Assembly: GCF_002414005.1 (NCBI RefSeq)
Contig: NZ_DHYG01000061.1
Location: 1 to 22,817, forward strand
Reading direction: 5' to 3'
DNA: 22,817 nucleotides
From: Psychrobacter sp. UBA5136
Lineage (GTDB): Bacteria; Pseudomonadota; Gammaproteobacteria; Pseudomonadales; Moraxellaceae
The notes under the pieces were generated by a model, which saw nothing but the letters and a program-made list of their open reading frames with translations, had not been told where the DNA came from and did no database searches. The translations under genes were made by a program, and so were the position numbers. This document shows, one piece after another, positions 6,958 through 13,428 of the stretch (its first letter is position 1; every line of letters begins with the position of its first letter).

Positions 6958-7605
6958 TTAGGTCATAATAAATAAGGCAATGATGGCGGCAATGGCGATG
7001 ACAGTAGCTATTATGGTGGTGATGATAAACGTTTTTTGCTTACTTTGTAATTCTTTAACCGTCGTTTCAAGCTCGCGGTTTTTAATGGTCAAGGTGTTAA
7101 TTTGAGTTTGCTGCTCTTTAATACGCAGCTTATAACTCTCCTTTTTCTCCGCCATTTCCGCTTCAGTAGGTTTGGGCTTGTTTTTGCCGCCCTTAATCTT
7201 TTTAATCAACCCTTGGATGAGGCTACCAAGACCAAGCTGCATTATAAACTGCTTGACCAGCTGTACTTGCACAGACTCACCGCGCATTTGCAGCTTTTCA
7301 GTCGACTCAGCATCGTGAGTAGTAATGGCATTAATCACTTGAATGCTATAAGCGTTGATAATAACGTCAGGCTCACTCCGGCCAACAGGCAGCCTATCAT
7401 CCAATAAAACACCCTTGGTACTAAAGGTAGCAAACACCTCCACATGGGGCAGATATAACCTAAGTGCGACGACAGTGCCTTGTTTGGCAAGTGGATAAGC
7501 GGCTTTACGGAGCTCTGGGTCTAAACGTAACAGCAGAGTCAGCGCCGACTCGATAAACACCAATATGATATTAAGAAAAGAGTGAGACAACGTAGAACGC
7601 TTCAT
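6958..7605 (-). CDS. UbiJ-like SCP2-domain protein with coiled coil and C-terminal membrane helix
   Basis: This 215-residue protein has three visible parts. Residues 15-130 resemble the SCP2-like lipid-binding domain of UbiJ: IESALTLLLRLDPELR at the start, VIINAYSIQVINAI in the middle, then LQMRGESVQVQLVKQF. Residues 147-191 are charged and heptad-like, predicting a coiled coil. Residues 193-214 form one strongly hydrophobic helix at the very C-terminus. UbiJ assists ubiquinone synthesis, but it normally sits beside ubiE and ubiB and lacks a terminal membrane helix, so the same function is only a possibility. It is monocistronic, with its own terminator, and sits between the isc promoter and hupB. 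A weak GGA precedes the ATG by 8 nt. The domain assignment is moderately sure; the function is not known. Confidence 0.72.
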   Translation of the reverse strand: MKRSTLSHSFLNIILVFIESALTLLLRLDPELRKAAYPLAKQGTVVALRLYLPHVEVFATFSTKGVLLDDRLPVGRSEPDVIINAYSIQVINAITTHDAESTEKLQMRGESVQVQLVKQFIMQLGLGSLIQGLIKKIKGGKNKPKPTEAEMAEKKESYKLRIKEQQTQINTLTIKNRELETTVKELQSKQKTFIITTIIATVIAIAAIIALFIMT

Positions 7606-7708
7606 GTAAATAATCCGTTTTTATTGTTTAAGTTAAAGATAAAAGAACAAGCAAGGATCAAAATCGACCCAAAATGTACAATACAATTGCGCTTATAGTA
7701 ACGTCTTT

Positions 7709-7738
7709 AGCATAAAAAGTAACGCGCGTTTCTGTCAG
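7709..7738 (-). promoter_or_regulatory. Candidate promoter of the UbiJ-like gene
   Basis: The minus strand reads CTGACA (7733-7738), 18 bp, TATGCT (7709-7714), with 5/6 and 4/6 matches. It would give a leader of about 100 nt. Sequence-only prediction. Confidence 0.3.
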
Positions 7739-7789
7739 TTAAAAATTATTACCTTACAATTTGTCGGCTCATAAAGACACTGGTATTTA

Positions 7790-7835
7790 TGACTGACGAT
7801 GTACTAGTCTGGTGACCGACGATGTACTAATCTGG
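7790..7835. repeat. Two tandem copies of a 23-bp repeat
   Basis: The unit beginning TGACTGACGATGTACTAG (7790-7812) is repeated directly as TGACCGACGATGTACTAA (7813-7835), with 21 of 23 bases identical and no gap. It lies roughly midway between two divergent genes. The two differences are both transitions. Confidence 0.85.
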
Positions 7836-8041
7836 CTTAAAAGTTAGTTTTAGCATGTAAACTGGAATTAGAACAGTCGAGTTATAGAACCAAAATCTGC
7901 CATAAAGTCATGGGAAAATTTGGTTTAGAGATTGCTAAACTCTCTTAGTTAAAGTAGCGATTTTGCAGAAAATTTGCAGCAGTTTTAAGTAACATTGAGT
8001 GTCAAATACGTAGTAGAGTGCACAAAAATATGTAAAATCGC

Positions 8042-8070
8042 TTGCGCTCCTTATGCGGCCTTGATATAAA
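8042..8070 (+). promoter_or_regulatory. Upstream hupB promoter candidate
   Basis: TTGCGC (8042-8047), a 17-bp spacer and TATAAA (8065-8070) fit sigma-70 spacing with 3/6 and 5/6 matches. It would start near 8077. hupB is known to have several promoters in E. coli, so two in tandem would not be surprising. Confidence 0.35.
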
Positions 8071-8118
8071 GACGTTAACAAAGCGAGACCTGTTTATGCG
8101 TAAGTCAGGTGGTTTTTA

Positions 8119-8147
8119 TTGCTTAACGACTCTGAGAGCGATACAAT
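8119..8147 (+). promoter_or_regulatory. Proximal hupB promoter
   Basis: TTGCTT (8119-8124), a 17-bp spacer and TACAAT (8142-8147) lie just upstream of hupB. The predicted start near 8154 leaves a 40-nt leader with a clear ribosome-binding site. Confidence 0.55.
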
Positions 8148-8193
8148 ACCTGGCGTGAGCGTTTTTTACCCCCTAAAACTTGAAGGAAATTTT

Positions 8194-8466
8194 ATGAATA
8201 AGTCAGAATTAATTGATAGCATCGCCGAAAAAAGTGGTCTAAATAAAACTCAAGCTGGCGAAGCTTTGAATGCAGTCATGGAAAGTGTTGGTGAAGCTCT
8301 AGAAGCGGGCGATAGCATCTCATTGGTAGGTTTTGGTACTTTTAGCGTAAAAGACCGTAAAGCGCGTACTGGCCGTAACCCTAAGACTGGTGAAGAACTT
8401 AGCATCCCAGCAAGCAAAGTACCAAGCTTTAAAGCCGGTAAAAACTTAAAAGAGCGTTTAAACTAA
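8194..8466 (+). CDS. hupB: DNA-binding protein HU-beta
   Basis: This 90-residue HU protein, the normal family length, is a nucleoid-associated dimer that bends DNA without strong sequence preference. It starts MNKSELIDSIAE and shows GFGTF (46-50), the arm sequence with RNP (61-63) containing the intercalating proline, and the C-terminal SFKAGKNLKERLN. The frame is open to an earlier start at 8119. I chose the ATG at 8194 because AAGGA lies 6 nt before it and the HU fold begins exactly there. ppiD follows on the same strand, as in E. coli hupB-ppiD, but a strong terminator and a separate promoter lie between them. Confidence 0.97.
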   Translation: MNKSELIDSIAEKSGLNKTQAGEALNAVMESVGEALEAGDSISLVGFGTFSVKDRKARTGRNPKTGEELSIPASKVPSFKAGKNLKERLN

Positions 8467-8624
8467 GCCGCTTTGTTAAAGCCATCTTCTTGTTTCAGCT
8501 GTTTTATAGTAGGCAGATGCTCGTTGACGACGTGATACACGAATAAAAACAGCGTTTGTTGGCAGTAAATACATAGATGGCAGCTCATGGTTTAATAGAT
8601 GATTTAAGCTATGAGAGTAGTAGC

Positions 8625-8655
8625 AAAAAGCACCTAAAAATTAGGTGCTTTTTTT
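8625..8655 (+). terminator. Intrinsic terminator of hupB
   Basis: An 8-bp stem GCACCTAA (8630-8637) / TTAGGTGC (8641-8648) has an AAA loop and is followed by seven T. Five A precede the stem and lengthen the pairing. It separates hupB from ppiD. Confidence 0.93.
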
Positions 8656-8701
8656 AGTGCTAGGGTTTATAGCACTTAGTCTCAATAGTAGCGTGAATAT
8701 T

Positions 8702-8730
8702 TTGAGTCTGCATTAAAAATCACGTATCAT
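8702..8730 (+). promoter_or_regulatory. Candidate ppiD promoter
   Basis: TTGAGT (8702-8707), a 17-bp spacer and TATCAT (8725-8730) match sigma-70 elements 4/6 and 5/6. It is the first good match after the hupB terminator, with a predicted start near 8737. Confidence 0.5.
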
Positions 8731-8926
8731 AGGGCGCGCGATAGATGTGTTGTATAAACAAAGGTTTTCAATAAATATTATTATGAGTTTCATCAATAAG
8801 CCTTGTTTTACAGCGATAAAATGCACACGTTCTTCTTCTTACCATTGCCTGCTTATACAGCGTTGATATTATTAATAGTATTACAATGGTCTTTCATCAA
8901 TATAGGTTAATAAAGCAGAGATAACT

Positions 8927-10801
8927 ATGGATAAATTGCGCGATTTCTTAAAAAGCTGGCCGGGTCGCATTTTATTGATTTTATGCCTATCGCCGCTCGC
9001 TCTATTGGGTGTCGAAAGCTACTTTGGCGGCGGGGTCGATCCCAACCAAATCGCTCAGGTAGGGGACGCAAGCGTGGGACTGTCCGAGTATCAAACTGCC
9101 GTCAATAACCGCCGCAGCGAGCTTTTAGAGCAAGTTGAGGATGCCAGTTTATTAAATGAAGATGTGCTACACGAGCAGGTTTTAAAAGGATTGATTGACC
9201 GCACTTTATTGGAGCAGCAAGCTGGCAAGCTTGGCATGACCGTCTCTGATGACACCATAAATCGTTTGCTACGCCAAGAAGAAATCTTTAAAGATGCAGA
9301 AGGCAACTTTTCGAACGAGCAGTTTGCAAACTTTTTACGTCAGCGCAATATGACAAAAAACCAGTTGTTTGCAGAGTTTCGTAATCAGTTAAGTCTCGAC
9401 CAGCTCAATGCCAGCATCGTAGGTACGGCAGTTTATCCAATGCAAGCGGTCAGTCAATTGATTGATTTGCAGCTAGAGTCGCGCAATATTTGGCTGCATC
9501 GTTTTAATTGGCAGGATTATGCTGAGCAAGTGCAAGTGAGTAAGGGTGATATACAAGCCTACTATGATGCCAATAAAGACAAGCTAAAAAGCGCTGCCAT
9601 GGTAGATTTGGCTTATCTGCAATTGAACCCGCAGGCGATTGAAGTGGGTGAAGTAACCCAAGAAGATTTGCAGCAGCAATATGAAGCTTATAAACAAAGT
9701 CTTGCTGTGGTTGATGAGCGTAAACTCAGTCAAATCTTGCTAACCGGTAAAGACGCCAAAGCGCGCGCAGACAAGATTAAAGCCCGCCTTGCTAAAGGTG
9801 AGTCATTTGCCAAGCTGGCTAAAACGGAGTCTGATGACCCGTCAGGAGAAACAGGCGGCGCTATCGGTAGCTTTAATCCCTCAGTATTTGGTAATGACGC
9901 TGCAGCCGTTGAGCAAGCCCTTGCAGGTTTAAGCGTTGGTGATGTCAGCGACCCTGTAAAAACCAGCTTTGGCTATCAGATATTTACCGTGACCGAGGAT
10001 AATGGTAGCAAGATACCAAGTTTAGAAAGTATGCGCGAAGAATTAACGACTAAAGCCAAAGAGTATAAACGTCAGGAAATGTATGCCGATAAAGTCACGG
10101 CAATTAACGACTTAGCGGCAGATGGCTTTAGTATCGAAGACATCGCGCAGCAAGAAAATGTGCCATTAAAGCGTATCAAAGATTACTGTAAAGTAAATAA
10201 CACCTCTGTTTTGGCACAGCCTGCAGTGATTAAGCAAGCGTTTGATGAATTTACCATTCAAGACCAAGCAGTGACCGCGGGAATTGAGGTCGGTAATGGT
10301 ACGGTATGGGTACAACCAAGCAATTATCGTCCAACAAAGACCTTATCTTTGGCAGCAGCGACGCCAAGAATTACGCAAATATTGCGTCAACAAAAAGCCA
10401 CCGCACTGGCATTACAAGAAGCGAAAAAACTAGCGGCTACTATTAAAACGCCTGCTGACATTGCTAAGCAGCCCGTTAAGCTGCAAGCTTTAGGCGAAGT
10501 GAGCCGTCAGACCACGCAATTGAGCGAAAAAGAGCGAGGCTTGGCCTTTAGTAAGCAAGCCGCCGCCAATGGCGTCGTAGCAGTGGCAAGCGAGACTGAA
10601 ACGGGTGCGACGTTATTGGTCGGTGATCGCATCAAGACAGAGCAGCAATCACCCTTATCTGATGCCCAGAGAGCGCAAACTGCCGCCATTATCCGTGATA
10701 ATTTGGGGCAAGATCAGTTGCAAGATTATCTAGATTATCTGCGTATGGTGTATAAAGTTGAGATTAACGAAGCCAATATGGCCAATGCGCAAGGACGTTA
10801 A
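8927..10801 (+). CDS. ppiD: Periplasmic chaperone PpiD with parvulin domain
   Basis: PpiD is an inner-membrane-anchored periplasmic chaperone that works near the Sec translocon on newly exported proteins. The 624-residue length matches E. coli PpiD (623). Residues 14-30 form an uncleaved N-terminal signal anchor (RILLILCLSPLALLGVE). Residues 35-185 are the SurA-like chaperone region. Residues 264-358 form a parvulin domain with LSQILL, ESFAKLAKTESDD, GGAIGSF and SFGYQIF, and a chaperone-like C-terminal region follows. The ATG is preceded only by a weak GCAGAG 7 nt away. The hupB-ppiD order agrees with E. coli, although lon is not present upstream here. A bidirectional terminator follows. Confidence 0.95.
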   Translation: MDKLRDFLKSWPGRILLILCLSPLALLGVESYFGGGVDPNQIAQVGDASVGLSEYQTAVNNRRSELLEQVEDASLLNEDVLHEQVLKGLIDRTLLEQQAGKLGMTVSDDTINRLLRQEEIFKDAEGNFSNEQFANFLRQRNMTKNQLFAEFRNQLSLDQLNASIVGTAVYPMQAVSQLIDLQLESRNIWLHRFNWQDYAEQVQVSKGDIQAYYDANKDKLKSAAMVDLAYLQLNPQAIEVGEVTQEDLQQQYEAYKQSLAVVDERKLSQILLTGKDAKARADKIKARLAKGESFAKLAKTESDDPSGETGGAIGSFNPSVFGNDAAAVEQALAGLSVGDVSDPVKTSFGYQIFTVTEDNGSKIPSLESMREELTTKAKEYKRQEMYADKVTAINDLAADGFSIEDIAQQENVPLKRIKDYCKVNNTSVLAQPAVIKQAFDEFTIQDQAVTAGIEVGNGTVWVQPSNYRPTKTLSLAAATPRITQILRQQKATALALQEAKKLAATIKTPADIAKQPVKLQALGEVSRQTTQLSEKERGLAFSKQAAANGVVAVASETETGATLLVGDRIKTEQQSPLSDAQRAQTAAIIRDNLGQDQLQDYLDYLRMVYKVEINEANMANAQGR

Positions 10802-10858
10802 GCAAGCTATAGGCGCTTGTTACACGTTTTGTCTGTATAGTTTTATTAACTCTTAAAT

Positions 10859-10889
10859 AAAAAAGCCACTATCAATAGTGGCTTTTTTT
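10859..10889. terminator. Bidirectional terminator between ppiD and purH
   Basis: The stem GCCACTA / TAGTGGC (10865-10871, 10876-10882) has a TCAA loop. It is bordered by six A (10859-10864) and seven T (10883-10889). It serves the convergent genes ppiD (+) and purH (-). Confidence 0.93.
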
Positions 10890-10952
10890 ATGCAATGCGA
10901 TTTTTATTTACTCTTAACGCTTTTATCTTAACAGCATTATTGTAACCGCTGC

Positions 10953-12533
10953 TTAATGGCGGAAGTGACGCATACCCGTGAAGACCATGGCGATGCCATG
11001 CTCGTTGGCGGCAGCAATTGTTTCGTCATCACGCATAGAACCGCCTGGCTGAATGATAGCCGCAATACCGACTTCGGCTGCGTTATCAATGCCATCACGG
11101 AACGGGAAGAATGCATCAGATGCCATTACCGCCCCTTCTGTGGCAAGACCGGCGTGCTCAGCTTTGATGGCAGCGATACGCGCTGAATTTACGCGGCTCA
11201 TCTGGCCGGCACCAATACCGATAGTGCGCTGACCTTTGGCATAAACAATCGCGTTAGATTTAACGTATTTAGCGACGTTCCAGCTAAATAGCAAATCAGC
11301 AATTTGCGCTTCTGTTGGTTGTACGTCGGTGACGATTTTTAAATCATTGGCGGTAATGAGGCCCAAATCTTGCTCTTGTACCAATAAACCACCATTGACG
11401 CGCTTATAATCAAGCTGGCTGTCGCGCTGCTCAGGCGTTGGTAACTCACCGCAAATCAAGACGCGCACGTTTTTCTTAGCGGCAGTTGCTTCCAAAACGC
11501 CATTTTCAATACTTGGCGCAATGATGACTTCGACAAATTGATTGTCAATAATGGCTTTGGCAGTAGCAACGGTAAGCTCGCGGTTAAAGGCGATAATACC
11601 GCCAAAAGATGACTCAGGATCGGTACTAAAGGCTGTGCGATAAGCAGCGACTTGATCGCTATCAACGGCGACACCGCAAGGATTGGCGTGTTTTACAATC
11701 ACGCAAGCGGGCGCGTTAAAGGCTTTGACGCACTCAAGCGCGGCATCGGTATCAGCAATATTGTTATAAGACAGCTCTTTACCTTGCAGTTGCTGCGCGG
11801 TTGCAATAGACGCTTGCTTGCTTTTTAACGCGTGGTTTTCGACATAAAAAGCTGCATTTTGGTGGGGGTTTTCGCCGTAGCGCAGGTCTTGTGCTTTTGC
11901 AAGCTGGACGTTAAAGGTACGCGGGAAATGCTCAGGCGTTTGGTTTTCATTAATACGGCTGCCCAAGAAGTTGGCAATCATACCATCGTATTGCGCCGTG
12001 TGTTCAAAGGCTTTAACCGCTAAATCGTAGCGTAAAGCATTGGTCAGCTTCGTGCCTTCACCCAAAGCTTCGAGTACACGCGTATAATCGGCGGGGTCGG
12101 TCACAATACCAACATGGGCGTGGTTTTTTGCTGCCGAACGCACCATGGTAGGGCCGCCGATATCGATATTTTCGATGGCATCGTTCATGGTCACGTCGGG
12201 ACGCGCAATGGTTTCTGCAAACGGATAAAGGTTAACGACGACCAAATCGATGCGCTCAATGGCGTGCTCACTCATCACCGCGTCATCGGTACCACGGCGT
12301 CCTAAAATACCTCCATGAATTTTGGGATGCAGCGTTTTTACGCGGCCATCCATCATTTCAGGAAAACCCGTGTAATCTGATACTTCGGTGACGGCGACAT
12401 TGTTTTCAGTCAGCAAGCGGTAAGTACCACCCGTTGATAATAAGCCAAAACCTGCTTTAAGCAGACCTTGCGCGAATTCAACGATATTGGATTTGTCGGA
12501 AACCGATAGTAGGGCAAGCGGAGTTGTACTCAT
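10953..12533 (-). CDS. purH: Bifunctional AICAR transformylase / IMP cyclohydrolase
   Basis: PurH catalyses the last two steps of IMP synthesis: formylation of AICAR with 10-formyl-THF, then ring closure. The N-terminal cyclohydrolase (MGS-like) domain covers about residues 1-195, with LLSVSDK, STGGT, TGFPEMMDGRVKTLHP and NIDIGGPTM. The C-terminal transformylase domain contains LRYGENPHQ, K281-H282 in VKHANPCGVA, and the terminal RHFRH. At 526 residues it compares with 529 in E. coli. The frame extends 19 codons upstream, but MSTTPLALLSVSDK aligns with the family start and has GGAAC 7 nt upstream, so the ATG at 12533 is chosen. A terminator hairpin lies immediately before this ribosome-binding site. 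purD is not present downstream. Confidence 0.97.
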   Translation of the reverse strand: MSTTPLALLSVSDKSNIVEFAQGLLKAGFGLLSTGGTYRLLTENNVAVTEVSDYTGFPEMMDGRVKTLHPKIHGGILGRRGTDDAVMSEHAIERIDLVVVNLYPFAETIARPDVTMNDAIENIDIGGPTMVRSAAKNHAHVGIVTDPADYTRVLEALGEGTKLTNALRYDLAVKAFEHTAQYDGMIANFLGSRINENQTPEHFPRTFNVQLAKAQDLRYGENPHQNAAFYVENHALKSKQASIATAQQLQGKELSYNNIADTDAALECVKAFNAPACVIVKHANPCGVAVDSDQVAAYRTAFSTDPESSFGGIIAFNRELTVATAKAIIDNQFVEVIIAPSIENGVLEATAAKKNVRVLICGELPTPEQRDSQLDYKRVNGGLLVQEQDLGLITANDLKIVTDVQPTEAQIADLLFSWNVAKYVKSNAIVYAKGQRTIGIGAGQMSRVNSARIAAIKAEHAGLATEGAVMASDAFFPFRDGIDNAAEVGIAAIIQPGGSMRDDETIAAANEHGIAMVFTGMRHFRH

Positions 12534-12547
12534 AAAAAAAGTTCCAT

Positions 12548-12574
12548 AAAAAAAGCCTGACGTAAACGTCTGGC
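12548..12574 (-). terminator. Terminator hairpin directly upstream of purH
   Basis: On the minus strand GCCAGACG (12574-12567) and CGTCAGGC (12562-12555) pair with one A-A mismatch around a TTTA loop, followed by seven T (12554-12548). The purH ribosome-binding site begins 3 nt later. It would end the fis transcript and could also attenuate transcripts entering purH. Confidence 0.72.
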
Positions 12575-12731
12575 AAGGTAACAATGACAAGCAGTAAAGA
12601 GCATATCGCGATTGATAAGATCATAAACTATAAACGTGCCATACAATTGAATGTCAGTTAGGAGTAGTGATAAAGGTAGTGAGTGTTATATTTAATGAGT
12701 GCTATATTTGACGTTATTAAACAAAAGCAGG

Positions 12732-12750
12732 CGGCTTAAACATGAAGCCG
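12732..12750 (-). terminator. Weak hairpin just after fis
   Basis: A 6-bp stem CGGCTT (12732-12737) / AAGCCG (12745-12750) lies about 25 bp past the fis stop. On the minus strand it is followed by the interrupted T-rich tail CCTGCTTTTGTTT. It may be a minor terminator or 3'-end stabiliser. Confidence 0.3.
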
Positions 12751-12774
12751 TTAGGTTATACGTTAAGCCATAAT

Positions 12775-13134
12775 CTACATTAAACCATAAATTTTGAGCT
12801 TTTTGCGTAGCGTACCGCGATTAAGACCTAACATTTGCGCGCACTTGGTTTGGTTGCCGCGGCTTTTTTCAAGCACGACCGATAACAATGGCTGCTCTAC
12901 CTCTTTTAAAATAAGCTCATACAAGTCCGTTGGCATCTCATCATCTAACAGCGCAAAATACTGCCGCACCACGCGTTCCACGTGCACCCGCAAAGGTTCG
13001 TGGGCATGAAGGTTGTTGTCTAAAGAAGACTCTACCTGATGAATGGAGCGATGGCAGCCCTCTTTATCATAATCAGCAGGATTCTCAGCATTTTTGGCAA
13101 AATGAGTGGCATTATATGGTGCATTCGGTGCCAT
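12775..13134 (-). CDS. fis: Nucleoid-associated protein Fis
   Basis: Fis is a dimeric DNA-bending protein active in fast growth, acting at rRNA promoters and in site-specific recombination. The core matches E. coli Fis closely: LYELILKEVEQPLL at 71-84, then the C-terminal helix-turn-helix GNQTKCAQMLGLNRGTLRKK at 93-112 and the YGLM end. At 119 residues it is longer than E. coli (98), because of an N-terminal extension of about 21 residues. The segment that forms the beta-hairpin arms in E. coli is not recognisable. AAGGA 9 nt before the ATG supports the start. In E. coli the order is prmA-dusB-fis; here dusB is absent and a DUF3426 gene lies between prmA and fis. Confidence 0.95.
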   Translation of the reverse strand: MAPNAPYNATHFAKNAENPADYDKEGCHRSIHQVESSLDNNLHAHEPLRVHVERVVRQYFALLDDEMPTDLYELILKEVEQPLLSVVLEKSRGNQTKCAQMLGLNRGTLRKKLKIYGLM

Positions 13135-13184
13135 AAGATAATGTCCTTAAGCGTAAAGCGTAAACCATCAGGCGTTTGAGCGCT

Positions 13185-13215
13185 ATTATAACAAAGTCAT
13201 CGCCTAACAGAGCAA
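13185..13215 (-). promoter_or_regulatory. fis promoter with extended -10
   Basis: On the minus strand TGT precedes a perfect TATAAT (13185-13190), forming an extended -10. A weak TTGCTC lies 19 bp upstream (13210-13215). A GC-rich discriminator (AGCGC) follows, as in growth-rate-controlled promoters such as E. coli fis. The leader would be about 45 nt. Stringent control is inferred. Confidence 0.55.
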
Positions 13216-13319
13216 CAGATTGGGCATTGCCCTATTATTACTTTAGGCTTGACGTTATTTATTGCTATTCATTACTGCGGACTTAAAGCGTTTAGGGTAA
13301 ATGTGATTGGATAATAGAA

Positions 13320-13399
13320 CTTTTTAATAAATGGTGCTTTTAATAAATAGTACTTTTAATAAGTGACACTTTTAATAAATGTGCTTCTAATATATGGTA
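13320..13399. repeat. Array of about five 15-17-bp imperfect tandem repeats
   Basis: Five units begin at 13320, 13337, 13353, 13369 and 13384. Each starts with CTTTTAATAAAT or a close variant and ends in a variable block of 3-4 bases (GGTG, AGTA, GACA, GTG, GGTA). The array fills the space between the DUF3426 stop and the fis promoter. A related TTTTAATAAATAG occurs again at 13414-13426, across the stop codon. Confidence 0.85.
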
Positions 13400-13408
13400 T
13401 TTCACAAC

Positions 13409-13428
13409 GCCTATTTTAATAAATAGGC
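13409..13428 (-). other. Hairpin spanning the stop codon of the DUF3426 gene
   Basis: GCCTATTT (13409-13416) pairs perfectly with AAATAGGC (13421-13428) around a TAAT loop that includes part of the stop codon. No T-run follows on either strand, so it is a weak terminator at best. Confidence 0.5.

Larger units (their letters stand above)
7606..8193. other. Divergent intergenic region between the UbiJ-like gene and hupB
   Basis: This 588-bp spacer contains no credible coding frame with a ribosome-binding site. It holds a minus-strand promoter candidate (7709-7738), a tandem 23-bp repeat (7790-7835), a small GTTTAG/CTAAAC stem (7923-7940), a repeated TTTGCAG motif near 7962-7980, and two hupB promoter candidates. 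Confidence 0.75.
8467..8926. other. hupB-ppiD intergenic region
   Basis: This 460-bp spacer contains no credible gene. It holds the hupB 3' region and terminator (8625-8655), the ppiD promoter candidate (8702-8730) and an AT-rich ppiD leader of about 190 nt. I see no riboswitch-like structure in it. Confidence 0.7.

Noticed and set aside
7102..7407. 101-codon open frame antisense to the UbiJ-like gene
   Set aside because: The minus-strand frame has domain structure, a membrane helix and its own terminator. The plus frame is best explained as its shadow.
8119..8193. Upstream extension of HU by 25 codons
   Set aside because: This stretch contains the promoter and the AAGGA ribosome-binding site, and HU proteins begin at MNKSELI.
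12534..12590. Upstream extension of purH by 19 codons
   Set aside because: It runs through a terminator hairpin and the GGAAC ribosome-binding site, and PurH homologues start near MSTTPLALLSVSDK.
13320..13399. Tandem array considered as a CRISPR
   Set aside because: Units are only 15-17 bp, with 3-4 variable bases and no spacers of CRISPR length, and no cas gene is near.
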